This document shows positions 31,771 to 43,700 of a stretch of 63,988 nt of DNA, in pieces. The position numbers and the translations under genes were made by a program. The notes under the pieces are model-generated. The model searched no databases, had not been told where the DNA came from, and saw only the letters and a program-made list of their open reading frames with translations. Origin of the DNA: Triparma columacea (lineage: Eukaryota > Sar > Bolidophyceae > Parmales > Triparmaceae); the NCBI GenBank assembly GCA_030267965.1, contig BRYA01000725.1:1-63988 (forward strand), read 5' to 3'. Position 1 is the stretch's first letter, and every line of letters begins with the position of its first letter.

Positions 31771-34700
31771 TCCTGCCCTGCCGGAAAGCACAATAACAAT
31801 GGAGGGGCATGCGAAGATTGTCCTTATGGAAAGGTTAGCGACAAGGTAGGATATACTAATTGTGGTGATTGCCCGGCGGGCAAGTACGCAAACACAGACA
31901 ATGACGATTGTGATATTTGCCCTGCAAATACATACAGTAGCTCTGGACAAGAATGGCCATGTAATAATTGCCCTGGAGGAACGTACATTGACGGCTCGTC
32001 AGTGTCTGACCATGATAGCTTAACGAGATGCAAAAATTGCCCTGCAGGAAAGAAATCTAGTGCGGGTGGGTCCTGCGATGGATGTGAAGCAGGCAAAATT
32101 AGCAATGCTGGATCATCTTCTTGCACAAATTGCGCGGCAGGCAAATACTCTCAGTCCACGACTGCTTGTAGCACCTGCCAAAACGGAAAGTATAGTAGTG
32201 CAGGGCGGAGCTCTTGTGAGAATTGCCCTGCTGGGTCCAAAATGAATGCCAACCGACAAGGTTACACCAGCTGCCCTGCGGGACAGTGGAGTAACGAGGG
32301 TTCGACTACATGTTCGAACTGCCCTGCGGGAAAGTACATCTCGGACACTAGCAACTATGTTCACCATGCGGGCATTGGCAAATGCGATGATTGTGAAAGT
32401 GGAAAGTACAGCAGCAGCGCTGGTTCCAGTTCTTGCTCTAACTGTGCTAGAGGAGAAACAAGCAGTGGTGGGGCATCCTCTTGCACAGATTGCGATGCAG
32501 GGAAATACTCTTTGTCCACGACGGTTTGCAGCGACTGCCAAGCCGGAAAGTTCAGCTTGGCTGGATTTGGCACTTGTTACCCTTGCTCTGCTGGGGCCTA
32601 CCCAAAAAGCGACAAAACAGGTTGCTGGGTCTGCGGAGCAGGTCGGTGGAGTGACGAGGGGGACGTGACCTGTACGAACTGCCTTGCGGGGAAGCACATT
32701 TCGGACACGAGTACCACTACTCTCCATGCGCACATTGGCGCATGTAATGATTGTGCAAGCGGAAAGTACAGCAGCAACGCTGGTTCCAGTTCTTGCTCCA
32801 ACTGTGCTGATGGCAAGATTAGCAGTGCCGGTGCATCGTCGTGCTCCCTGTGCGGAGCGGGAAAATACAGTTCATCGCCATGGGTGACTTGCTCGAATTG
32901 TGAGGCGGGCAAGTATGAGAATGGCTTGCGGACCGGTTGCAATGCGTGTGCCAACGGAAAGTACAGTGGTGCTGGAACCGTCAACAATGGGTGCTCTAAT
33001 TGCCCAGGAGGAACTTACATAAATACAAACAACTGGAACGAGCAACAATCTGTTGATGATTGCAAAGACTGTGATGCAGGAAAGTCTTCCCTTGGCACTG
33101 GGTGGACCTTTTGCGCACAATGTCGTACAGGACAGTACTCGACCAAAGGAGGTAGGTTTTTGGCGCATTAGCTTTGAGTTGTGTGTGTGTTGTTGTGCCC
33201 CCGTTGTGCTTGTCATTTCAACACCACTAACACACCTGCTCACCTGTATCTCGCTTCGATACTTAATTAGGAGCATGTACTTCTTGCCAACCCGGCAAGT
33301 ACTCTTCCTCTTCAGGAACTGCCAATGGATGCACAGAATGTAACGAAGGAAAATACCAATCGTCTTCAGGTGCAACTACATGTACTCCATGCTCTGCGGG
33401 AACGTACAGCAGCTCAAAGGGAGCCACCGCACAGTCTCAATGCGGCAACTGCCCTGTCGGGAAGTACTCCGATGCTGGCAGCTCTTGCGTTTATTGTGAA
33501 GCTGGAAAGTGGTCAAGTTCCACTGGCTCTTCCAAGGATGGGTGCACAAGTTGTGATGCAGGAAAGTACAGAGCTTCCCAGGGTGAGTATTGTTGGATGA
33601 AAGCGACCTTGCGCAATGACAAATCTAACATACATCACTTCCTCCATTCCTTTCTATTTCTTCCCTTCTGCTTTTGTCTTCCCCTTCCACCCAGAATCTA
33701 CCGAAGCGTGCAAGAATTGTGACGCTGGCAAGTACCAGAACGAGGTAGGGAAAAATGCGTGCAAGTCGTGCGATGCTGGCACAGAGACCACGTCAGCGGG
33801 TCAGACCCTGTGCTCTGCATGCGCTGCTGGAAAGACCAAACAGGCTGCCAGCTCCTCCCCTTGCGATGAATGCGGGGCAGGCAAAAAGAGTATTTCTGCG
33901 ACAGGTGGTTGTTCAGACTGTTCCTTGGGGACGTACTCCAACGCTCCTGGTGTTTCCTGTGTTTCGTGTCCCAAAGGTACGGAAGGCATTCGAACCGCAG
34001 GCCCTGAGACCGAAGCCTGCAGGGAATGTGCCGATGGCTATAGGTCTGCCGTTGGGTCTGCAAGCTGCACCAAGTGCTCAGTGGGAAGGTATGCAACTGA
34101 CAGGTCGCACTCTCCTGACTGCTTGGCTTGCGACACGGGTAAATCCTCCAACGCTGAAAACACCGGCTGCTCAGCTTGCGCCTCAGGAAAAGTCAGCACC
34201 ACCTCGGGAACCACGTGCGTGGACTGCTCTCCGGGAAAGTTTTCGAGCTCTTCGACAGTCTGTGAAGATTGCTCAGTGGGGAAATACAACAGCCAGTACG
34301 GCCAGGGCTCGTGTACACCGTGTGATGCAGGGAGTATTGCCCAAGCAGTGGGTCAGCACGGGTGCATCAATTGCGCCAACGGACAATATTCTAATGACGC
34401 TAAATCGGGGTGCCTCTCCTGTCCCCAGGGCACTTTCTCTACATCTCCAGTTGGAAGCGCTGACCAGTGCTCCAAGTGTGGAACGGGCAAGTATGGAATC
34501 AACGAAGGGGCTTCCTCTGACAACTCTTGTATTGACTGTCCCAAGGGTAAGGCGAATGCTGTGGAAGGACAAGACAAGTGCGTCGACTGTACTGCTGGAA
34601 CCAAGGCTGGATCGACAGGTTTGGTGACTTGTGTGCCTTGCGCACAGGGAACTTACAGCAGCAGCAATGGTGCGCAAGATTGCACCTCCTGTGCACCTGG

Positions 34701-37700
34701 CACCTTCGCTGACTCGACCGGGCTAGCTATTTGCGGGGATTGCCCAGCTGGAACAGAGAGCCAAGGTTTGGACCGAACCAGCTGCCACTCGTGCTTGAGT
34801 GGAAAGTTCTCCGCTGCTGGCAACCCTGATGGTTGTAAGTTTTGCGTTGCTGGGTTGACCCCGAAAAGCGACAAGTCTGGCTGCGAGAGTTGCAGCGGGG
34901 GCAAATACAGTAATCCTGGGGATGCTGCGTGTAACGATTGCGGTGTTGGAACTTATTCGAGTGACGGCATCAAGTGCGTAGCTTGCGATCCTGGGAAGTT
35001 TCAGATGGACGAGGGACAGGTAAGGAGGAAGAGCGAAACCATTCAGGGTGTGGTTCCAATCCTTTCCATCTCGCTAGCCTTACTAACACTCTACAATTCT
35101 TCAAACCTCCTCCTCGAACAAGGCCGAATGTGACCTTTGTGCGCAAAATTTCGACACTGGAGGTCTCGGGGGCTTCAAGACCGAGTGTGTCGCCTGTGTG
35201 TCGCCGGCAACGCGCCTCAATAGTCCGTCGTTCGAAGACAAATGCGGCATTTGTCCTGATGGGATGGAGGACACAAACGGGGGGACAGGGTTGCGCAACT
35301 GCGTCGCTTGCGCTGCGGGTAAGTTCTTCGATTCCACCGTTGGCGTTATGAGTTGCCAAGCATGCGCGGCTGGAACGGTAACTACAGGTGAAAAACAGAC
35401 CTCTTGCGATACTTGCGGAGCAGGGACGGCTCCGAACAGCGGGAAGACCAACTGCGATTCCTGTGGCGCTGGAAAGTTTGCCAAGAGCGGGGATGCCAGT
35501 TGTCAAAACTGCCTTGCTGGCACATACAGCGGAGGAGGCGCGATCGGGTGCACTAATTGTGAGGCAGGGCGCTACGCGAGTGACACCGGAACGGGACCGA
35601 CATGCGACGAATGCCAGGAGGGAAAGGTCCAGAACATAGAGGGGAAGCAGGAGTGCGACTCATGTCCTGGAGGCACGTACATGGACATCCAGGGACAACA
35701 GACGTGCAAAGCATGCGAACCCGGGCAGGTGAGAATGTGAAAAGGCGAGGCACACACAGTGACGTCTAGTTCGTAATCTTTCAACCCAGCTTTTTCTATT
35801 TATAACTCACTAACGCAACCAACCTTTTCCGCGACTCGCTTCGCTCGTCACAGAAGAGCACCTTGGCCTCAGCGTCCGAGTCCTGCACGGATTGCACAGC
35901 GGGCACGGCAAGTAATTCTGCCAAGACTGCCTGTGAGAGTTGCGTTAATGGCAAGTTCAGCGGGGATAAGGCGGATAAGTGTGAAAACTGTCCCGCCGGT
36001 AAAAGGGATTCTGACCCTCGCGGTTCTCCCGTCGGGGATTGTGTTTCCTGCTTGGCTGGCACGTTCTCTACTGCTGGATACTTTCATGAGATAGGATGCA
36101 TGGCTTGCACCGCAGGAACCCGAAGCTTTCCTAATGCTGCAGGACTTTATGACACTTGCCAGCCTTGCACTGCTGGAAAATACAGTGAAGCCAAATCTTC
36201 GTCCTGCACCAGTTGTGCTGCAGGAAAGTTCTCCGGAGAAGCATCTGCAGTTTCTTGCGACACTTGTGCCCCCGGGAAGGCGTCCGCGGGCGGCCTCTCG
36301 TCCTGCTCCTCTTGCCAGAGCGGCCAACACCCCAACAGTGACGCCTCTGCATGCATTGACTGCGGTGCTGGTACCTACTCGGCAGTCAGTTGCGGTAGCT
36401 CTGTCGGATTTAAGAGTAGCTGTGATTTCTGCCCCGTCGATTCCTGCGGTGGCGACTGCCACATGAATGAAGATGGAAATTGTTCACCCATCGGCGGCGA
36501 GGTAAGAATGGTTGTCAAGAGAACCAGCACCCCTCCCCACCTCTTCAACATGGCGATTCGGACCCACTAACCGGTATTTCCCGCAATTCGCTTGCTTGCT
36601 CGTTGCTTCGTTCGTCGCTTCCATCGTCGTTACCCTCATCGCAGTATTCTTACGATGTTTGTGACTCGTGCCAAGCCGGAAAGTCGAGCAGCGCTGGGTC
36701 CCCTGCTTGCACGGACTGCGAGGCTGGAAAGTCTAGCCCTGCGGGGACCGAGTTTTGCGTGTTGTGCAATGAAGGGGAGTGGAGCGCGGTCAGCACACCC
36801 AGCCCTTGCAGCAAGTGCCCCGTCGGGAGACATGCAGACACAAAGGGCACAGCAAACGAGTGCAGGAGTTGCGTTGAAGGCAAATACGCGGATATTGAGG
36901 GCTTAACGGAGTGCGTCGGATGCGACGTTGGAAAGTACGCCCCTGAGAAGGGTTTGGGCGCTTGCGCTTCCTGTGAGGACGGAAAATACCAGGGAGCCCG
37001 CGAAGGGAAAGACTGCATCCCTTGTAACTCCGGTGAAATTAGTCCGAGCCCAATTGCCGGCACCACGCAGTTCGAGGCATGTTATCCTTGCGAGGTTGGA
37101 AAGAAGGAAAACGGGTTGAGAACGGAATGCGAAATGTGCATGTTTGGCTCCTTCGCTGATAATGTGGGTTCCTCTTCGTGCTCTCTCTGCCCTCCTGGAA
37201 GATTCAATAGCGATGAAAGCACCTTGTCCAAACACGATGAGCAGAGTGACTGCACTTTATGTGAGGCTGGGTCCTATCAGGAAAATTCGGGCGAGAAAGA
37301 ATGCAACAAGTGTCCAGCTGGCACGTACAGTCCCAGGGGATCTACGGAGTGCTTCGTCTGCGAGCAAGGAAAGTACAGCGACGAGGAGGCTTCTGTGTGC
37401 ACGAACTGCGATGCAGGCAAGTACATCTCTGATGACGGGCAGTCAGCAAGTGAGCACGATGGTGTTTCGGCCTGCAAGGACTGCATAGCAGGATCTTCCA
37501 GTACCTCGGGATCCAGTGGGTGCAGCCCATGCAGTTCCGGGCACTATAGTGGCGTTGCGGCGGGCTGGTGCGACCCGTGCGAGGCAGGAAAGTATCAGAA
37601 CTTGCCGGCCCAGGGGAGCTGCAACGTCTGTCCTGCGGGTACAGACAGTACCTCCGGTCAGAGTGCTTGCGCAGGCTGCAACTCCGGAGAGTTCAAGCCA

Positions 37701-40700
37701 ACGTGCACTGGAGAGTGGGCCTCGTGTCAGAAAGAGTGTGAAAGCTGCGATGCCGGCAAGTACTCGAGCGGGAACTACCAGGTGAGATGGCATTACATGG
37801 CATGACATGACATGAGACGAGCAGGAAGGCGGAAAATGAAATAGGAAACTTCACTCCCCCACCCTACCTTCCCATTTCTCACCCATTATCCTTAACCCTT
37901 TCGCGGTTCGCTTTGCTCGCTGCAGCTCCACACCCTCAAGTGTGTTGTGGGTGGTAACATTGGAACCCCTTACGAGTCCAAGACTGTTGAGCAGTGTGTC
38001 GAAATTTGTGACGGAATCGTGTCCTGCAAGGGCTTTGAGTACGGTGTGGATCACGGAGGGTTCAACAGCAACCTTCCCCTCGGTGCCTGCCAGCCCCAAG
38101 ACTCGACTGCTAACTACATGTCTTGTGACGGAGCTGCCGTCAACATCGATCTTTATATCAAGACCACTGCAGATGTCGGTGCCAACGTGTGCTTTGGCTG
38201 CCAAGCTGGAACGTATTCGAGCTCCCGCTCCTCTAGCTGCAGTGAATGCGATGAGGGATCCATTCCTAGTGAAAACTCGGACACGTGCGTTCAGTGCGCT
38301 GCAGGAAAGTTCAGTGCAGTAAAGGGTGCATCTTTTTGCACTGATTGCGATACGGGCAAGTTCACGGATGATAGTACCGACAAGAAATCCTGCAAAGACT
38401 GTCTAGCTGGAAAGTTCACCGACAAGAAAAGATCTACAGCTTGTGAACCCTGCGGGGAGGGCAAATTCTCAAACGATGCAGTTGGATTCTCGTCTTGCAT
38501 GAATTGCGACAAGGGCAAGTTTAACAACGAGCCCATGAGCACTACCTGTGATTACTGTGCGAAAGGAAAATTCGCCGGCGCTCTAGGGTCAACCTCGTGC
38601 AGTGAGTGTCAGGCTGGATTTTACAGCAGCCTTACAGTGGGCTTTGACGAGTGCTCAAAGTGTCAGGCGGGAAAGTCGGCTGTTTATTGTGGCGGAAGCA
38701 AGTACGCTGCCAACTGCGAAATTTGCCAGTCTGTGTTTGGACTATGCGACAGCTCATTTTGCACCCTCAATGGGGATGGTCTTTGCAAGGATAGCCTTGA
38801 CCGCGCAATTCTTAGTGACTCCTGCACTGGGTGTTACAGCGGAAAGGTCTCTGCCGATGATGCATTGAGCTGTACCGACTGCGCCGCTGGGCTGATTCCT
38901 GACCCCACCCAGTCGCGGTGCTCCGCTTGTCAAACTGGAAAGTCTTCCGAAAGTGGCGACTCCCAGTGCAGGGACTGCGTGCCTGGGACGTTCGGGGAGA
39001 AAGACAGCTCGGGGGCAGCCGTCTGTTCCCAGTGCCCCATTGGAACGAAGCAGCCAAATGGAGGAGAGACAATCTGCTTGGATTGCTCCAAGGGCAAATA
39101 CAACCCTGTCACTGGATCAAGCAGCTGCGCTGATTGCGGAATCGGAACCTTCACTGACGAAGTCGGGCAGTCTTTATGCAAGTCGTGCCCTCAAGGCCAA
39201 ATTGGGCCAACCGAAGGACTTGCCATCTGCGAGAATTGTCCCGCGAGCAAGTCAACAAATGCCCCTGGAGCTGCAGCGTGTATCGACTGCGGTTTCGGTA
39301 AGTTTTCCGGCACCCCTGGATCCCTGTGCGAGTTTTGCTCCCCTGGAAAGTACAAGAACTCAAATTCTGGCAACTCTGCGTGCGACGAATGCGAGGAAGG
39401 CAAATACTCTCAGTCCCCCGGAAGCATCTTCTGCTTCGATTGCCCTCTGGGCAAACAGGTCAATAGCGAGAAGACGAGCTGCGATAACTGCCCGATTGGT
39501 AAGATCACCGATCCTCTAGATATCTCCATATGCATTACTTGCGCAGCTGGCAAAATCAGCTTCAACGGTAATGAGTGTCAAGTATGCGACGCAGGGAAGT
39601 ACTCCTTGATCGAGTCCGGCACGTGCACCAAATGTCCTGTAGGGAAGAAATCCGACGCTGGGGCACCGGAATGTACTTCGTGCTCTCCGGGTACTTATGC
39701 CAACAGCGAGGGCCTCTCCTCTTGCACGCTTTGCAGCAAGGGAACTTATCAGGACATGAACACTCAGACTGAATGCAAGCAGTGCGAGGTGGGCAAACAC
39801 GCCGAGAACGACGGCTCCTCGGCTTGCGCCAAGTGCCAAGTCGGCAAGGTGGTTGACTTTAGAGGCGCGACCTACTGCACCTCCTGTCCTCCCGGCGAGT
39901 ACGCCACAATTGAGGGCATGACGACGTGCGGCGTGTGCGCTGCTGGTAAGAAGTCGGAGAGGGAGGCTAGCTCTTGCATCGACTGCGAGCCTGGTTACTA
40001 CAGTGCAAACCCTGGCAGCAGTTCCTGCTCTCCTTGTCAGTCTGGATCCACTTCCGAGGGGAGCGCCGATGCGTGCACTGAGTGTATTCCCGGGAAGTTC
40101 TCCGACACTGGTGCATCGAGCTTGTGCTCGGATTGTGCTAAAGGCACATTTTCTGGGACTGGATTCAAAGAGTGCAGCAACTGTGCTGCTGGGAGGTACT
40201 CTGCCTCGGTGGCTACCCAGATTAGTACTGTCGACGGAGAGCCCAGCTGCAAAGAATGCGAACCTGGCTCGAAATCTACTGAGGGCCAAGCCAACTGCGA
40301 TCTCTGCGCGGAAGGAAAGTACGCAGATTCGGGTGGGTCCACGAGGTGCAATGAGTGCCAAAGCGGCAAGTTCAGTTCTACCGCCGACACCGCCACTCTG
40401 ACGAACTGCAGGGGTTGCGAGGCCGGAACGTTTGCTGCAAGCAGCGGCTCCTCGTCCTGCTCTGACTGTGGCAATGGAAAGTACAGTCCCCCTTCTTCTG
40501 CTTCTTGCCTGAGCTGTATCCCCGGGAAGTACTCCGACTCCTCCACTGGTCAGGCAAACTCTTGCGAAGATTGCCCCGGAGGAAAGTATAGTTCGGCTGC
40601 TGATGCCCAGTCATGCGCCGATTGCAGTGCGGGCACCTTTGCTTCCATCGGATCTCAAGGCTGCCTCGACTGCTCGCCGGGGCAAGCGAGCGACAGCGTT

Positions 40701-43700
40701 GCCTCTTCTTGCGACGATTGTCCCAAGGGGCGCTATAGTGAGGCACAGGCCCCCGTTTGTTTGGAGTGCCCAGATGGTCACTATGCTTCGATCACCAAGT
40801 CGCCCCTCTGCTTCCCGTGCGCTGCCGGTCATGTGCCTAGCTCTGACCGCAGCACGTGTCAAATTTGCGACGCTGGGTCTGTTTCTACCTACGGTGGCAG
40901 CAGCTGTCAATCTTGTGCCGCTGGGAAGTACGCATCAGCTGACAAGTCTCAGTGCCTTGTCTGCACAAAGGGGAAGTTCTCCTCTTCGCAGGCTGATGAG
41001 TGCACGGACTGTCCCGCTGGCACTTATGCTAGCGCCTCCGAGACCAAGGACTCGTGCACCCAGTGCGAGGCTGGAAAGCACTCTCAATTTATGGGCAGCC
41101 ACTCCTGTACGGAGTGCGCAGAAGGAAAGTACACCAACCCCTCGGCATCAACTGGCTCAATTGTCTGCTTAAAGTGTGATTCAGGAAAGTTCAGCTTGGC
41201 AGACGCGACGAGCAACCTTTTCACTTCTTGTGCCAACTGCCCCAACGGTGAATTTAGCGAGGAGGGCAGCTCCTCTTGCAACCCTTGTGTCGCTGGGAAG
41301 CACACTTTTCTATCGGGTGCTGAGAATCTCGCTACTGGCTGCGTCGACTGTGAGGCTGGGAAATTCAATGCCGCTTCCGGGATGCTTGAGTGCACCCTGT
41401 GCTTGAGGGGGACTTATTCCTTGGGCGGGGTCGTGACGTCCTGCGATGATTGTCCTTCCGGCACATTCAGCGACCAGCTAGGGATGGATACCGTCTGCCC
41501 TGATTGCGGTGCGGGAAAGAGGTCAGTCTTGACGTCTGCCTCCCAGGAGTGTGTCGCCTGCTTGAAGGGGAAGTACTCGGAGGGAGGAGTCTCCTCCTGT
41601 GACGACTGTCCTGCGGGTAAAGCCAGTGCCTCTGATGGCCTCTCTTCTTGCACCTCGTGCGATGCGGGCACTTTCTCGACCGCTGGTAAGGATAAGTGTG
41701 AGGATTGCTCGCCAGGAAAGAAGAGCGAGAACAACGGTGCCACTTATTGTTCGACCTGCGGTCCTGGTACATACAGCTCGGCAGGACAGAACATTTGCAC
41801 TGCCTGTGCGGCGGGAAAATATGCGGGGTCGTCGTCAAGCTCTGAGTGTCAGGATTGCCCTGCAGGACGCTACCAGCCAGACACAAGTCAGACTAAGTGC
41901 GACGTGTGCTCCAGTGGCAACGCGGGGGTCGGATCGGCTACTTGCGCCGGCTGCCCTCAGGGAACCTATGTCGGGGAAGGCAACACTTGTGAAAACTGTG
42001 CCGCGGGCAAGTATCAGCCTGACGATGACAACAACATCAATGTTATATCTTGCCAGAATTGTAACGGGAACGAGTTCAGCTCCGCAGGAGCAGCCTTCTG
42101 CACAACTCAAGATGTGGCGAAGGTGGTGGCAAGTTTCTCCTTGAATGGGGTCTCCCAGCAGCTCAATTCCAACGAGCAGCAAGCCTTCCAGGATACATTG
42201 GAACAAAAGGCTTTGACCGCACTGGGTGGCGGATCAAGGCGACTGACTGTTGAAATGGAAGGCGGATCAATAACGGCATCCATAACAAGCCAGAATGTTG
42301 TCAGTGGGAACCTAGAGGTAGAGACTGAGATCTCGATAAGGTCCACTTCTTCTGACGTGTCGGCACTGAACACCGCTTCGAGCGATATTACGAATATGGC
42401 CGACTCTGACTCCTTCCAAGCTAGTTTTGTCACGGACCTCAACTCTGCTTTTAGTGACGCAGGGTCATCATTGAGTGCAACTTCAATGTCCACTCAGGTT
42501 CAACCTGGCGTCCCAGCTGGGTGCAGCCTTGGAACGTACAAGACGGGTTCCAGCGGTTGCGCTCCTTGCGAGGCTGGAAAGTTCGCAGATAGCTTTGGCT
42601 CGGAAACTTGCTCCGATTGCACGGCAGGAAAGGCCAGTGGAGAGGGTAGTGCAAGCTGTTACGACTGCGAAGGGGGCAAATTTAGCTCCAGTGGCGGTGC
42701 TAGTACATGTGTGACTTGCTCTGCTGGAGAGTTCAGCACCACCGGAGCTTCCTCCTGTCAGTTGTGTGACCAGGGGCACTATACAACTACAGCGATGCAG
42801 CCTGCGTCTGCGTGCAGTGCATGTGCCCCTGGAACGTATGCTAGTGGTAGCGGCTCGTCTGCCTGCACAAAATGCGTTGCTGGAACGTTTTCAGGGATGG
42901 GACAGGCAAATTGCGACAATTGTGAGGCTGGGTATTTCTCAGCCGAAGGACAGCAAAAATGTGTTGCGTGTGCCGCAGGTAAATCCAGAGCTTCTGATAG
43001 CAATGTTGGGTGCATTGCCTGCCAGCCTGGTTCCTATTCTGCTGCCCCTGCTTCCGGCTCGTGCGCTGACTGTGACGTTGGAAAGTACTCCTCGAGTTCT
43101 GGCAGCACTGGTTGTTTGGTGTGTGATAAAGGCTTCCATAGCAATGCAGATCAGACGGGTTGTACGGCTTGCGCTCAAGGAAAGTACAGCATGCCAGGGG
43201 CAGGATCCTGCGACGAGTGTGCCGCCGGGTTCTTCTCGGATGGGACTGTGGCTTGTGCCCCCTGTGCAGCAGGATCTTACACTGAATCGGCGGCTCAGGC
43301 GTCTTGTACTGACTGTACGGCAGGCACGGTGAGCAGCTCTGGTGCCACAGCATGTAGTGATTGTGAGGCAGGAACGTACTCTGCAAGTGATGGGGAGGAG
43401 TCATGTAGCGACTGCCAACCTGGAAAGTTTCAACCTAACGCCCAGCAGGCGTCCTGCACTGATTGCGATCCCAGCTATATTGCGGCCTTTGCCCGTGCCC
43501 TTCAGTGCGTGCAGTGCGCTGCAGGAAAGGTTGCCAACTCTGAGAAGACTGCCTGCGTCTCGTGCGAGGCAGGAACATTTTCTGAGCTGGGAGACACTGC
43601 CTGCTCTGACTGTGTCGCAGGAAAGTACAGCCCTGTCAACGCCGCTGGCAACTCCGAGTGCACGAGGTGCGAGAGTGGAAAGTATTCGGGAACAAATAAT

